A stretch of DNA of 64,000 nucleotides from Thermoplasmatota archaeon (GCA_030828405.1 JAURCP010000004.1:23911-87910), one strand, 5' to 3'. Positions 46,214 to 61,009 are shown, counted from the first letter of the stretch. Notes: a model not told the origin generated them from the letters alone. Numbers and translations are program-made.

Positions 46214-47446
46214 CTACTTCAGTGAACTTATAAAATCCATAAATTCAGGATGTGTGACTTTTATTATTTCAGTATTATCAATTTCTGCTCCGCAGTAGGT
46301 TGCTAATATTACGGCGGTCATAGCCAATCTATGATCCATATGTGTTTTAATCTCCACTTCAGGCATCTTAGGGAGTTCTTTTCCATATAATCTAATACCA
46401 TCTTTTTTTGGTTCACAGTTTATAGAAAAAGCATTTAATAATTCGCATGTCTTAATTATTCTATCCGATTCTTTACCCTTAGTATGCTCGGCCCCAATTA
46501 TTTCGCCTCCGTTTGAAATAGCCATCAAGGCCGCAGCAGGAGTAATAATATCACTAGCATTTACAAGATTTAATATTTGCAAGTCTGTTTTTTCTAAGTC
46601 TTCAAGAGTCGATGACAATAGATTATCTGGATCATTTTTCTTAACTTTAATTTGTAAATCTTGATGTAATTTTTCTAGCAATATAGCCATAGGGTATAAA
46701 CTAATTTCACTCGGTATTATAACAGTACCTGGTGACTTCACATCCCAATTAGATAATCGAATATTGTTATTTTGTAATTTCCCCTCAAAGCCCCATTTTC
46801 TGGCCAAATTTATTGTCAATTCTAGATATCCTCTACTAACCTTTTCGCCCAATAAACTAATTTCCATTTCCTCTTTAAAATCTGAAGAAGATAGTATCAG
46901 AGAAGTAATTGGCTGACTCGATTTTGAAACATCAATATCTAATTTTTTCTGGATTTTTATTGGCCCTTTTATTCTACAGGGAAAACCATTCCCTGAAACT
47001 TTACACCCCATTACTCTGAGAAAATTAGCCAATTCAATATTACTTCTATTGCGTAGAGAAGCATCTCCATCCACAATAATTTCAGAATCAAAAGTAGCAG
47101 CTATCACACTCATTATTTTAGCAACTGTCCCTGAGTTACCACAATCTAATTCTTCTTTAGGCGCAATTAAGCCATTTTTTGGAGGTTTAACTATCCATTT
47201 CCTCTCTTCTTTGATAATTTCGACACCCATTAATTCTAAACAATTACTCATTGAAATTATATCCTCACCTGGAGTACCATTGAAAATTATTTCAGTATTT
47301 TTCATAGATTTGGATGCAAGCATCAATTCTCTAATCATATGACTCTTGGAAGGTGGTAATTTATACTCAAAAACTCCTTTTGGAGTAATAGGTTCAATCC
47401 TTTCCACACTCTTCGCAGTTGGGTAGTTGTTGAATACTTTTGTCAA
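46214..47446 (-). CDS. aroA: 3-phosphoshikimate 1-carboxyvinyltransferase (EPSP synthase)
   Basis: The enzyme joins shikimate 3-phosphate and PEP in the shikimate pathway. KLPPSKSHMIRELMLAS (Lys and Ser active site), LDCGNSGTVAKIMS, DGDASLRNRS, SSQPITSLIL, a Pro-poor IIPSEISLYP in place of the usual GDxSSA, KGKESDRI and THMDHRLAMTAVIL are seen in order. Length 410 aa is slightly short. The start is TTG at 47446, overlapping the upstream stop as TTGA. aroD, the other shikimate gene here, lies 6 kb away beyond gyrBA. Confidence 0.9.
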   Translation of the reverse strand: MTKVFNNYPTAKSVERIEPITPKGVFEYKLPPSKSHMIRELMLASKSMKNTEIIFNGTPGEDIISMSNCLELMGVEIIKEERKWIVKPPKNGLIAPKEELDCGNSGTVAKIMSVIAATFDSEIIVDGDASLRNRSNIELANFLRVMGCKVSGNGFPCRIKGPIKIQKKLDIDVSKSSQPITSLILSSSDFKEEMEISLLGEKVSRGYLELTINLARKWGFEGKLQNNNIRLSNWDVKSPGTVIIPSEISLYPMAILLEKLHQDLQIKVKKNDPDNLLSSTLEDLEKTDLQILNLVNASDIITPAAALMAISNGGEIIGAEHTKGKESDRIIKTCELLNAFSINCEPKKDGIRLYGKELPKMPEVEIKTHMDHRLAMTAVILATYCGAEIDNTEIIKVTHPEFMDFISSLK

Positions 47447-48288
47447 GGCTCCACATTTCTAATAGTGTCTCCAAAGTCACTTATTTCATCCCAAGACCTT
47501 GCTTTCTCCTCTATTTGATTAATTTTCATTTCTTCCTTAATACTACCACCCCTTAATTTCACTAAATTCTTTCTACTGAGTAATTTAGGGCTTAAGCCGG
47601 GTAGTATCACACCAATTGCACGAGGGACTCTACCAGGGTATACATCGTTTACGTGCGATGCAATATTAGTAGTGCAATTGTTGAATATACTATTATAAAA
47701 CTCAGGTTTATTATGTAAATTATTGGTTCTTTTTAGATATGATTCTAACATTTTACACTGGTTCCCTTCTCCTAAAATCACAGCTTCAAAAAGATGCGTT
47801 TCAGATTTTCTACATCTACTCCTTACACCAATTATATCTTCTTCAGTACCCCAGACATACATTATTTCAAACTCTCTTAATAGCCCTTTTAATGGACTAA
47901 ATCTTTCACCAGGCTCTCTTCTAATTTCTATTGAACACGAGATTCTTTCTCCATTTTTAAATTCGAAACTTAGTAAAGTATGTGCAACTGGTCTTCTAGT
48001 TGGATAAAAATATTCTAGAACTAACCATATCTTAGTACATTCAGATATCTTAAAACTCTTTTCTATCCATCGCTCATCGTAATCTTTTGTTGTTCTCCAG
48101 TTAAAGTCTCTGACATTTTTTAGTATTACATCGTCTCCATTTATTTCTGCAAAAGAAGTGAATTTGTTTTCATTTACCCAGGACAAATCGTTAGAAGGGG
48201 TTAGATGCCTTATTCTTGACCATACCCATAATAATAGGGTAGTAACTGATAATATCAGAACTAAAGTCATTACAGTCAGGTAATCCAT
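47443..48288 (-). CDS. DUF4105 membrane-anchored protein
   Basis: The N terminus is a single membrane helix (MTLVLILSVTTLLLWVWSRI). The rest carries the DUF4105 pattern: a strand-rich region around VAHTLLSFEFKNGERISCSI and VSIEIRREPGE-like text, then LFEAVILGEGNQCKMLESYL, and the invariant FNNCTTNIASHV that resembles a papain-like Cys/His site. DUF4105 proteins in bacteria are envelope proteins of unclear catalytic activity. The ATG at 48288 is chosen because the longer frame runs into the upstream tRNA-Ser gene. Its stop overlaps aroA as TTGA, so the two are probably coupled, without an obvious biochemical link. Confidence 0.75.
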   Translation of the reverse strand: MDYLTVMTLVLILSVTTLLLWVWSRIRHLTPSNDLSWVNENKFTSFAEINGDDVILKNVRDFNWRTTKDYDERWIEKSFKISECTKIWLVLEYFYPTRRPVAHTLLSFEFKNGERISCSIEIRREPGERFSPLKGLLREFEIMYVWGTEEDIIGVRSRCRKSETHLFEAVILGEGNQCKMLESYLKRTNNLHNKPEFYNSIFNNCTTNIASHVNDVYPGRVPRAIGVILPGLSPKLLSRKNLVKLRGGSIKEEMKINQIEEKARSWDEISDFGDTIRNVEP

Positions 48289-48336
48289 GACTGTGCTGAG
48301 AACGACATAAACAAGAAACCTCCTATCAATTAATGG

Positions 48337-48420
48337 CGCGGCAGGGGAGATTCGAACTCCCGAGGTGAAACACCACTGGATTAGCAATCCAGCGCAATGG
48401 CCAGGCTATGCGACTGCCGC
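48337..48420 (-). tRNA. tRNA-Ser (GCT)
   Basis: Read on the minus strand, 84 nt fold with acceptor GCGGCAG/CTGCCGC and G as discriminator, as expected for serine. The anticodon stem-loop is CTGGA-TTGCTAA-TCCAG, anticodon GCT. A long variable arm (TGGTGTTTCACCTC region) is typical of type II tRNAs. The T arm is GGGAG-TTCGAAT-CTCCC. CCA is not encoded and there is no intron. It is downstream of gyrA and upstream of the DUF4105 gene. Confidence 0.95.
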
Positions 48421-48466
48421 AACGTCCATCCGACTTTTGATTATGGCTTAAGCGGAACGGTCTATC

Positions 48467-53195
<4,729 letters not shown>

Positions 53196-53350
53196 ATTTA
53201 ACTGTATAATTGGGGTGTCAGGGGGTTATTGAATGCTTTCGATATCTTTCACGAAATATGTCCAAACAAGGCTAAAACAACACATTCTAGATTATTTTCT
53301 CTGAGAAAACCCTCGGCACGATTAAACGGACCTCATTTCTCGGACCTTCA

Positions 53351-54157
53351 ATGAGTTTGCCCTTGATATGTGTTTCTCTCACTGGTTGTACAGTTGATGA
53401 GATGGTAAAAGATGCAGCAAGAGCCACTGCAGTCGGTGCAGATATTGTTGAAGTTCGTTTAGATAAATTATGGGTTGTAGAACAAGAAATTGATGTCTCA
53501 AAAATAGTAAAATCAGAATCTGATGATAATCGTAAATCTGTTTACACTCCACCTGAGTTTATCTCTCAGTCAATGGATTCAGTAGATTTAGAATCATCAT
53601 TGATTTCCTTCAGAACTGGTATTGAATTACCTGTTATCTTAACCTGTAGGCCTGAAAGACAAGGAGGCTATTTCCCAGGTTCTGAGGAAGAGAGAATTGA
53701 AGTATTAACTAAGGCCATAAAGAGTGGAGTAAGTTGGATTGATCTAGAAACTGATATAGAACCTAAAGAAAGGGAAAAATTAGTAAAAATGGCCGGAGAT
53801 AGTACGAAGATAATATCTTCTAACCACTATAATCAATCCCCGGGTTCTACTAATGAAATCATTGAAGAAATTAATGAAATTTCTGGTTCTGGAAATATCA
53901 TTAAAATTGTTTTCAATACTGCTGGTAAGAAAGATGCTTTGAAGTTATTTGATATTGCATGGAGAACCAGAGATTCTAAGGATAAACTATCAATAATGGG
54001 TATTGGTGCTGGAGGTGATTGGACAAGAATTCATGCACCTTTGTTGAATCAAAGCATGGTCTACACTACAATGGAAAATGGATGGTATCTTGCTCAACAA
54101 GGTAAAATTAATACCAGTGACTTAAAAACTGCTTGGAAACTACTTGAGTACAATTAA
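53351..54157 (+). CDS. aroD: 3-dehydroquinate dehydratase, type I
   Basis: The enzyme dehydrates 3-dehydroquinate through a Schiff base in the shikimate pathway. The N terminus PLICVSLTGCTVDEMVKDA, the DIVEVRLDKL motif (E34, R36), the catalytic His159 in IISSNHYN and the Schiff-base Lys185 in IIKIVFNTAG are all present, as is the late GAGGDWTRIHAPLL segment (usual GxxGxxSR). An insert of about 25 residues (50-78, ending near ISQSMDS) follows the first beta-alpha unit. Length is 268 aa. It diverges from gyrB with a 188-bp spacer; no clear Shine-Dalgarno precedes the ATG. Confidence 0.9.
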   Translation: MSLPLICVSLTGCTVDEMVKDAARATAVGADIVEVRLDKLWVVEQEIDVSKIVKSESDDNRKSVYTPPEFISQSMDSVDLESSLISFRTGIELPVILTCRPERQGGYFPGSEEERIEVLTKAIKSGVSWIDLETDIEPKEREKLVKMAGDSTKIISSNHYNQSPGSTNEIIEEINEISGSGNIIKIVFNTAGKKDALKLFDIAWRTRDSKDKLSIMGIGAGGDWTRIHAPLLNQSMVYTTMENGWYLAQQGKINTSDLKTAWKLLEYN

Positions 54158-55041
54158 TTCTCTAATATTGGGATTTCTATTTCTTCGACTTGTTCTTTGT
54201 CAAGTCCATATGAATGATACTTACTATTAATTATTAATGGGACAATTAGGCAAGATAATGGAAGTACTGCTAGCAACATATATGCTGTGAATTTTGGTAG
54301 CATAAGCCTATCTTCAACATCAACTAATAGTTCAACATTCAACTTGCCTCCTGCCGATTCCTGATCTGTATTTCTGTTGTTATCCCAATTATCGAAAACC
54401 AAGTAGTACTCTATTAATTGGGCACTTCCAAACCAAGAAGATGATGTTTGAGTATCCACTAATACTGAAAAATAACCTGATTCAGATTTTTCATATGAAT
54501 GCACATCTCTAAAAGGCATCCAAGTAATCATATCTCTATATTCAACAGGTAGTGAGTCAAATTCATCTAACCAGTTTCCAGCTCTGTCTTCATAATTCCA
54601 ATAATAAAAGTCTCTGTAATTTCCCTCACTCATTAAGTAAACATCTGCCTTCACTCCATTACTTGGAGGAGAATCTGCGTCTCCTGAAAAAGTATAACAG
54701 AAAGTGTATGATTTACCTGGAGATAAAGCCATACTAATAGCAGTAGCCGAATCATTATTTACACTTAATTCCATACTAAAATCCTGAGAAATTGGGGCGG
54801 ATATAGTAGTTGGTTGGTTCTCGCTATCCAATCCGTCAAACCAATCAGATGTAGGGCTAAGATAATGATAGTTTATCCTCTCATCTATATCCCAACTATT
54901 ACTTGCAGGAACCTCACAAACACTGTCTGCTTGAACTATAGGAGTAATGCTAATTACTACCGTAATCAATACCATTGGCATAAGAAAACATGAGTTTAGG
55001 GAAACTGCAATTATTTTCCTTTTGAAAGACAAACCAATCAT
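54154..55041 (-). CDS. Exported, C-terminally anchored protein of unknown function
   Basis: I do not recognise the family. An N-terminal signal-like helix (FLMPMVLITVVISITPIVQA) ends in a VQA cleavage-like site. A 210-residue extracellular region rich in Asp, Asn, Tyr and Trp follows. A membrane helix (about 248-268, AYMLLAVLPLSCLIVPLII) and a short acidic cytoplasmic tail end it. SYTFCYTFSGDADS and the disulfide-like Cys pair suggest a beta-sandwich of the pre-peptidase or CBM kind, not verified. Its ATG overlaps the metalloprotease stop by ATGA, so the two are probably translated together. Convergent with aroD, overlapping by 4 bp. Confidence 0.6.
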   Translation of the reverse strand: MIGLSFKRKIIAVSLNSCFLMPMVLITVVISITPIVQADSVCEVPASNSWDIDERINYHYLSPTSDWFDGLDSENQPTTISAPISQDFSMELSVNNDSATAISMALSPGKSYTFCYTFSGDADSPPSNGVKADVYLMSEGNYRDFYYWNYEDRAGNWLDEFDSLPVEYRDMITWMPFRDVHSYEKSESGYFSVLVDTQTSSSWFGSAQLIEYYLVFDNWDNNRNTDQESAGGKLNVELLVDVEDRLMLPKFTAYMLLAVLPLSCLIVPLIINSKYHSYGLDKEQVEEIEIPILEN

Positions 55042-58000
55042 TTCCTTCTAGTCCTAATAGGCCGTATGTATCCTGATTCTTTGTTTCTTCGTTCTTCGAC
55101 TGTCAAATATTTCGGTTGTGGTGGGGGGTTATGCTGGTCCATTCCTGGCAAGCCTCCTTCTGCTTTAACTTCCTGAACATCATAAGTCTCAGTACTATTC
55201 TTTGCATCCATTTCTTCTTCATCTTTCTGTCTCATTATCAACCAGCCTAACAAAAGTACTGTGGCTACTAATGCTAGAAGACCTGCGCTCCCAGCATCAG
55301 GGACAAAATCTTTCCAAGTCAAATCTGATATAGATAACGGCCCATCGTCTTCTTCAATGCTTAGGACTGTAATTTCAAATTGCTTGCTGGAACAAACATT
55401 TACTCCATCACATGTTTCAAGAATAATTACTAACGGTTGATATTCCGGTAATGTCCATACCTGTTCCCCCCAAACAAAGTCATTCATAGTATTTCCATCG
55501 TTATCTATTCCATCAATAGCGATATTCAAATCCCATTTTATTTCCGGTTCACTAGATAAATATCTATCTTTATCGTTCTCAAAATCACCATCGCCATTTG
55601 AATCTTCATTAATGTCGGTATCTAACCATGCTTCTATTCCATCTTCAAGGTCTCTATCAACCACTTCTGCATAAAGATTAACAATCTCTCCCACTATGAC
55701 ATATTCTAATCCTGTAGGGTCATTTGTAACTATTTCTGGAGTTCTAGAAACGTAAATCATCATTGATGTAGTGTTAGTTTCTCCAGCCTCAAAACCATCG
55801 ACAACTGTTAATTTCACTACATAAGCACCTGGAATTTGATATTGATGCCATACTTCAAACCCTTCTTTAACCGGAGACGAATCTCCGAAATCCCAAATCC
55901 ATCTAGTAATTCCATTCCATTCAGGGTCTTCTTGATTTGTTGAGCTCATTCCTTCGAAGATAGGATCTGAGTCATAACTCTCCGACCCATCAAACAGTAG
56001 TGGCATATTTGGAGCGATGAATCCTCCTCCGTTTTCAGTGAAAGGTATCTGCCATGAGATTTGAGAATAATCAGAGGGTATGTAGTCTAAGTTGCTACCG
56101 TTAATACTTGGTTGTCTGAATTTTATTTCAGGAACCGGTAAAGGATTATCTATTCTAATTGTGTAGGATTTCGTTGCAGATTCCATTCCTCTTTCATCAA
56201 TTACTGTTAAACTAATACTGTATAATCCGGGCGAAGTAAATGTATGATACACGGTTGAAACATTGTATAGATCTTCATCAAATGTAGAAATATTCCATAT
56301 TATCTGTAGAGTAGAGCTATTTCCGTCAGGATCAAAAGATAGGCTTTCAAATATATATTCTGTATCGACAAATCCATCAACAGGTCTAGCAAATACTGCT
56401 ACAGGTCGTTGATTGACAACAAGTACTTGAATGGTAGTAGTTGAAGTATTACCATCATCATCAGTAACCTCTAAACTGATATTTTTCATTCCTGGTTCTT
56501 TCCATCCAATAATTGGATTTCTTTCTAATGACTCAGTCACTGAGAAATCTGAGGTTAATGTCATCCCCGATCCTTCAATATTTACTGCTTCTTCAAATGT
56601 CCAACGATATTCAACTATAAATCCATCTTGATCTTCGAAAATCATTGGCATTTCTATAGGTGTTAAGGTAAACGTTTGTAGCGTATCATCAAAGATTTGT
56701 TCAGGGACTCTGTTTAGCACTCTGATATAGATTGAATAATCTACAAATTGATTTCCGTCATCTATTGTTAGAGTTAAAGTATACATAATTCCATCTGAAC
56801 TCCCATCAACCCATGCATGTCCTAATTCAGCTAATCCTTTACCTTGTTCAATTTGTCCATCTCCCCAATTCCAAGTAAAAATCATCTCATCAATTGGTAC
56901 ATTATCTTGACTTGATTGTGCAGAAAATTGAACTCTTTGATTAGTCATTAAAGTTAATTCTGAATCTTGAACTATGCCGTCCACAGTAATGACGGGGATA
57001 GGTACCGATGTGTCACTAACAGAGATTGTCCAAGTCTGAGGTTCAGAAAAATACCCACCTTTATCTTTGACAGTCAATACAATTGTGTATATTCCTGATT
57101 CAAGATATGAATGAACAGGATTTTTCAGTCCTGAAGATGTATTGTCTCCTAAGTCCCAATAATATGCTATAGGTGTCTCATTATGGCTAAAACTTCCATT
57201 AACTTGACTGAATCCCCACTCGTCATAGCCAGAACCAAACATGGCTACAGGAAGCCAAGTTTGAGTAATATTTGTAGACAGAGAACCTGATGCTTCTGGT
57301 TCCATGTTGGCAACGTTAACCGGCAATGCAAACGCTTGATCTACAGTGACTCCTGTGAAATCAGTAATTTTAACTCCATAAGTCCAATCTCCTGTTTCTG
57401 GTGGAGTAAACCAAATACTTTTTTCAGTTGCTACACTATTTCCAGCAGTCAAATCGAAAATTAATGTATCTTGAATGGTATTGTTTAGATAAGCGTTGAC
57501 TTCAACTTCAAGAATCTCAAAGAATGCATTAGAAGTGACTTCTAAGTCTATTCTGCTACTGTCATCTAGATTATCTCCATCTCTATCAAAGTTTTCTATA
57601 CTAGCGATTTCTACTTCTGCAGGATCAGTAATTAAACCAGCCTGAACCGTAATCGCTGCTTCTGGATAAGAACCCGTAGTAATGCCACAACTAACATAGT
57701 TATAATCGCAATCATCAACAATTGATTCATACCAAGTAATCAGCCAAACTTCGTCGCTGATATTACCAAATCCATACACCAAACCTGTTCCAGCACCACT
57801 TGCTGGGTCGATTCTTAATCTATCCATTGACCAAGTTCCTGTAGATGCTTCTTTGGACATAATTATTCCCTCAAAACCGAATTGTGTTGGAGATACCATC
57901 AGATTTAGTGGCGCACCTGAGCCCTGTGAAAATTTATATGACCTCATCCCCCATCCTTCTACCGAATCGCTATTACTCGTCCAATCGTTTACCCATTGGT

Positions 58001-59153
58001 CATTGTATCCACTTTTCTGTACCTTACAGACGTAAGCTGCTGTACAGGCTTCGGATAAATCTAAGTTTGAAAAACCAAAAGCTCCTTGTGCGCTATCAAG
58101 TGTTACTGCTGCACTGAAATTAGCATAAATTTGACTCATTGTGGAGCCAATTGATATAGATCCTGGTTGGGGATTTGCAGCTAAATTTTCAATTCCTGCA
58201 CCTCCTGTAGCAGTATCTGCTACTAAACTCTGAATTGCATTGCCTCCGCCTAATTTATCTGCTAAATACATCAAAAACATAAATCCTGCACCATAATCTG
58301 CTATTCTTTGATTCCACCACCTTACGCTCATGTTCGAATTTTGAGCCCATTCATTGGCATGTCCAGTCAGAGCAGAAGTTACTCCGAAGCAGAGGTAAGC
58401 GGCCATATCTGCAGCGCCTTCATCTATCCATAAGTTCTCAAATGGATCTCTTGCATTATGTAATAGATGTTGAAATTCATGTGCTATTATCGTATTTCTC
58501 CAACTCATATCATCAACATCGAGGAATATAGATTCTCTTTGCGAAGAAATTCCCGGTGAGAAATAACCCCCTATTCCTCCACCCCCATCAATGGCTAAGA
58601 TCATAATTTCAACTTGGCAATTATTGTCCACATCAGGCATTGATCCAAAGTAAGTTGTAACGGTTGGAAAAATTGTCGATTCAAATGTTGAAGCAATATC
58701 ATTTAGAGTAGTTGCAGATATTATCTGTCCGTCCTCGACAAATATTGCAGCATTAGATGAAATTTTTTGTACTGTTGCATCAACATTTCCATTGGCAGAA
58801 GGAACGATATCAGTATCTCCTTGATTCCATGCATTGGTACAATTACGTGTTGATGATTTAGAGTTGATATATGCTTGAGAAAATGGAAGTACTAGATTTG
58901 GATAACCATCTTCTATCCACTGCTTTTTCAGGTGACCAGTAGCCGAAAATGCAGGTTTAGATTCATTTACAAACATATATTTTTTCCCCTCAATTGAAGG
59001 TTCGAAATCATCTAAATTTCCATAAGAAATTTCTGATAAATTGCTATCAGAAGTAGGAGTTGCCATAGTAAGTGGAGATAAACTTGCAAGTAACATTACC
59101 ATTACAATAAACAATGGAGTAATGAGATTGTTTTGTTTATTATTTACTCCCAT
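55038..59153 (-). CDS. Secreted, membrane-anchored PKD-domain metalloprotease
   Basis: A signal peptide (LITPLFIVMVMLLASLSPLTMA) leads into a zinc protease domain with AHEFQHLLHN (H225, E226, H229) and a downstream Glu in LWIDEGAADM. The glutamate-zincin pattern resembles M30-like or related families. About five PKD-like domains follow, for example WDLGDNTSSG, WNWGDGQIEQG and WIWDFGDSSPV, each with an HxY or LTVxD end. A Ca-loop-like DSNGDGDFENDKD lies near residue 1245. A C-terminal helix (LLALVATVLLLGWLIM) and a basic tail anchor it. ATG at 59153 is chosen; a longer frame would start inside the divergent gene. Role inferred: surface proteolysis of marine protein. Confidence 0.82.
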   Translation of the reverse strand: MGVNNKQNNLITPLFIVMVMLLASLSPLTMATPTSDSNLSEISYGNLDDFEPSIEGKKYMFVNESKPAFSATGHLKKQWIEDGYPNLVLPFSQAYINSKSSTRNCTNAWNQGDTDIVPSANGNVDATVQKISSNAAIFVEDGQIISATTLNDIASTFESTIFPTVTTYFGSMPDVDNNCQVEIMILAIDGGGGIGGYFSPGISSQRESIFLDVDDMSWRNTIIAHEFQHLLHNARDPFENLWIDEGAADMAAYLCFGVTSALTGHANEWAQNSNMSVRWWNQRIADYGAGFMFLMYLADKLGGGNAIQSLVADTATGGAGIENLAANPQPGSISIGSTMSQIYANFSAAVTLDSAQGAFGFSNLDLSEACTAAYVCKVQKSGYNDQWVNDWTSNSDSVEGWGMRSYKFSQGSGAPLNLMVSPTQFGFEGIIMSKEASTGTWSMDRLRIDPASGAGTGLVYGFGNISDEVWLITWYESIVDDCDYNYVSCGITTGSYPEAAITVQAGLITDPAEVEIASIENFDRDGDNLDDSSRIDLEVTSNAFFEILEVEVNAYLNNTIQDTLIFDLTAGNSVATEKSIWFTPPETGDWTYGVKITDFTGVTVDQAFALPVNVANMEPEASGSLSTNITQTWLPVAMFGSGYDEWGFSQVNGSFSHNETPIAYYWDLGDNTSSGLKNPVHSYLESGIYTIVLTVKDKGGYFSEPQTWTISVSDTSVPIPVITVDGIVQDSELTLMTNQRVQFSAQSSQDNVPIDEMIFTWNWGDGQIEQGKGLAELGHAWVDGSSDGIMYTLTLTIDDGNQFVDYSIYIRVLNRVPEQIFDDTLQTFTLTPIEMPMIFEDQDGFIVEYRWTFEEAVNIEGSGMTLTSDFSVTESLERNPIIGWKEPGMKNISLEVTDDDGNTSTTTIQVLVVNQRPVAVFARPVDGFVDTEYIFESLSFDPDGNSSTLQIIWNISTFDEDLYNVSTVYHTFTSPGLYSISLTVIDERGMESATKSYTIRIDNPLPVPEIKFRQPSINGSNLDYIPSDYSQISWQIPFTENGGGFIAPNMPLLFDGSESYDSDPIFEGMSSTNQEDPEWNGITRWIWDFGDSSPVKEGFEVWHQYQIPGAYVVKLTVVDGFEAGETNTTSMMIYVSRTPEIVTNDPTGLEYVIVGEIVNLYAEVVDRDLEDGIEAWLDTDINEDSNGDGDFENDKDRYLSSEPEIKWDLNIAIDGIDNDGNTMNDFVWGEQVWTLPEYQPLVIILETCDGVNVCSSKQFEITVLSIEEDDGPLSISDLTWKDFVPDAGSAGLLALVATVLLLGWLIMRQKDEEEMDAKNSTETYDVQEVKAEGGLPGMDQHNPPPQPKYLTVEERRNKESGYIRPIRTRRK

Positions 59154-59229
59154 TAGTGGCACATCCTGTTTATTACTGGTTAATGCCCGTTTGAGACCTA
59201 TTTTAACATCGATGGAGCATCGTTCGTAC

Positions 59230-60264
59230 ATGGCAGAGCAGAGGGGAGGTTACAAATCTGTTTGGTTAATATTTTTTATACTACTATTTTCCTTATTTTC
59301 AGTCCCTGTATCATCTAATTCATCCTTAGAAAATATTTCAAATAATGTAGAAAAAGTCTTCCCCGAAGTAATCGAAATTCTTCCTCATGATCCTTCAGCA
59401 TTTACGCAAGGACTAGTATTTTTAGATAGTAAATTGTATGAGAGTACTGGATTATACGGGGAATCAAGTATTAGAATTGTTAATATCACGACAGGAGCAA
59501 TTGAGTCGATTACTAATTTATCAGAAATATACTTTGCAGAGGGTATTTCGATATCAAATGATAGTATAATCCAGTTAACATGGAGAGAGAATATTGGATT
59601 TATTTACAATATTTCAACATTAGAAAATATTGGAAATTTTTCTATTGATGGTGAAGGATGGGGGATTTGCAGTACTCCAAGTGGAGACATATGGCTTTCA
59701 GACGGTTCTTACCAATTATCAAGGATTAACCCAAATAACCTTTCATCAACTATAGGTTCTCTAACAGTATATTATAATAATTCTCCAATTAACAGATTAA
59801 ATGAACTTGAATGCCCTTTTGATTCTGGCTTAATTTTCTCAAATGTCTGGCTTGAAGATAAAATATTAGCAATCAATCCTTCAACTGGAAATGTGTGTGT
59901 AGAATATGATTTTTCAGAGATTCGTATACAATATGAAAATAATAATTCACGAGAGTTGAATGGTATTGCCTATGATAATGAATCGTCACTTTTTTGGATT
60001 ACTGGGAAAAATTGGTCGAACTATTATCTAGTTGATTTAGAAATAGAATCTGTATTTTGCCAATTATCCGAATCAGAAATTTGTTGTGATGAAGATAGTT
60101 TTTCTCCATTAAAAGCTCTATTTTTTATTATAGTTGGGATATTTTTAATTCCCTTTTCTTGGCCTATTTTTGGAATGATATTCTACAAAATATTTAGGCG
60201 ACAAACTCAACATCCCCCCCCTCCTCGCACAATTAAAGATATATCAGAGGGGGTACAGGGATGA
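59230..60264 (+). CDS. Glutaminyl-peptide cyclotransferase (beta-propeller type), exported
   Basis: The enzyme family (plant/bacterial QC, PF05096 type) turns N-terminal Gln into pyroglutamate. After a signal anchor (VWLIFFILLFSLFSVPVSS) come HDPSAFTQGLVFLDSKLYES and TGLYGESSIRIVN, the hallmark FTQGL...ESTGxYGxSxLR region, then repeated propeller blades, and RELNGIAYD and WITGKNWSNYY, the usual LNGIA and TGKxW motifs. Unlike secreted QCs, it ends in a membrane helix (FFIIVGIFLIPFSWPIFG) and a Pro-rich basic tail. The start is ATG at 59230, divergent from the metalloprotease. Its stop overlaps the next ATG by 4 bp (ATGA). Confidence 0.85.
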   Translation: MAEQRGGYKSVWLIFFILLFSLFSVPVSSNSSLENISNNVEKVFPEVIEILPHDPSAFTQGLVFLDSKLYESTGLYGESSIRIVNITTGAIESITNLSEIYFAEGISISNDSIIQLTWRENIGFIYNISTLENIGNFSIDGEGWGICSTPSGDIWLSDGSYQLSRINPNNLSSTIGSLTVYYNNSPINRLNELECPFDSGLIFSNVWLEDKILAINPSTGNVCVEYDFSEIRIQYENNNSRELNGIAYDNESSLFWITGKNWSNYYLVDLEIESVFCQLSESEICCDEDSFSPLKALFFIIVGIFLIPFSWPIFGMIFYKIFRRQTQHPPPPRTIKDISEGVQG

Positions 60265-61004
60265 GTGATGAAGATAGTGATTCGGGATTTGAATTATGGT
60301 TACACGATCTTTCTATTGACCCTGCCACCAGAGTTGCCGGAGCAATTTTGATTATTCTTGGAAGTGCCTTAGGTGCGATGCTTGGTGTTTTACTTATGGC
60401 CGCTGATCCAGCTGATATCATGAGTCAGATTGGCGAAGACCAGTCTTCGGATGCAGTTAATGGAATAGTAATTTCATCTCTAGAAGATAATAATACTGGT
60501 GGAGACCCAATTGAAGGAGTTTTTATTGAATTATTGAATGAAGATAGAACCTCAATTGGGAGTGATGTAACTGATTCAGGAGGCCGTTTTTCAATTGTAG
60601 ATGTCCCTAGACAGTCATCTATTCTATATGTTCAACATTCTGGGAATTATACTGTTGAAATTTTACTAGTACCTGGAGACCATTCACAAATTGTGGTTAC
60701 TCTAGAACCAGGAGATGGATTCATTGGCCCTATTGACATGAGAGGAGATAGTAACCTTGCAGATTCTGTTTTCGTAGGATTCTTTATTGCAGCAATTACC
60801 TTACTTACTGGTTTAGCAGGGATTGTTGGTGGATTGGAAGTATATAATGGGAATAAATATAATAGGTCTTGGTGGCTAACTTTCTTCGGTTTATTTAGTA
60901 GAGGGATGATTTTCATAGGACCATTACTTATTCTAATTGGACTTGGACTAATGTACCTGACTAGAGATCAATTTACTGATTATATTTCTTCAGAGGGACA
61001 ATGA
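60261..61004 (+). CDS. Membrane protein with carboxypeptidase-regulatory-like (Ig-fold) domain
   Basis: No characterised homologue recognised. A first helix (AGAILIILGSALGAMLGVLL) is followed by an extracytoplasmic beta-sandwich (about 65-160) in which NGIVISSLEDNNTGGDPIEG and VFIELLN, then TDSGGRFSIVDVP and LYVQHSGNYTVEI, match carboxypeptidase regulatory-like domains. Two or three more helices (about 165-235) end it. It is coupled by ATGA to the cyclotransferase gene and followed 5 bp later by the thymidylate kinase gene. A role in the cell envelope is inferred from topology only. Confidence 0.65.
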   Translation: MSDEDSDSGFELWLHDLSIDPATRVAGAILIILGSALGAMLGVLLMAADPADIMSQIGEDQSSDAVNGIVISSLEDNNTGGDPIEGVFIELLNEDRTSIGSDVTDSGGRFSIVDVPRQSSILYVQHSGNYTVEILLVPGDHSQIVVTLEPGDGFIGPIDMRGDSNLADSVFVGFFIAAITLLTGLAGIVGGLEVYNGNKYNRSWWLTFFGLFSRGMIFIGPLLILIGLGLMYLTRDQFTDYISSEGQ

Positions 61005-61009
61005 TTTAG

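Noticed and set aside
48289..48387. Longer N terminus of the DUF4105 protein
   Set aside because: That extension would be translated from the end of the tRNA-Ser gene. The ATG at 48288 just before the membrane helix is a better start.
59041..59229. Longer N terminus of the glutaminyl cyclotransferase
   Set aside because: It overlaps the metalloprotease start on the other strand, lacks a signal-peptide context and does not resemble the family.
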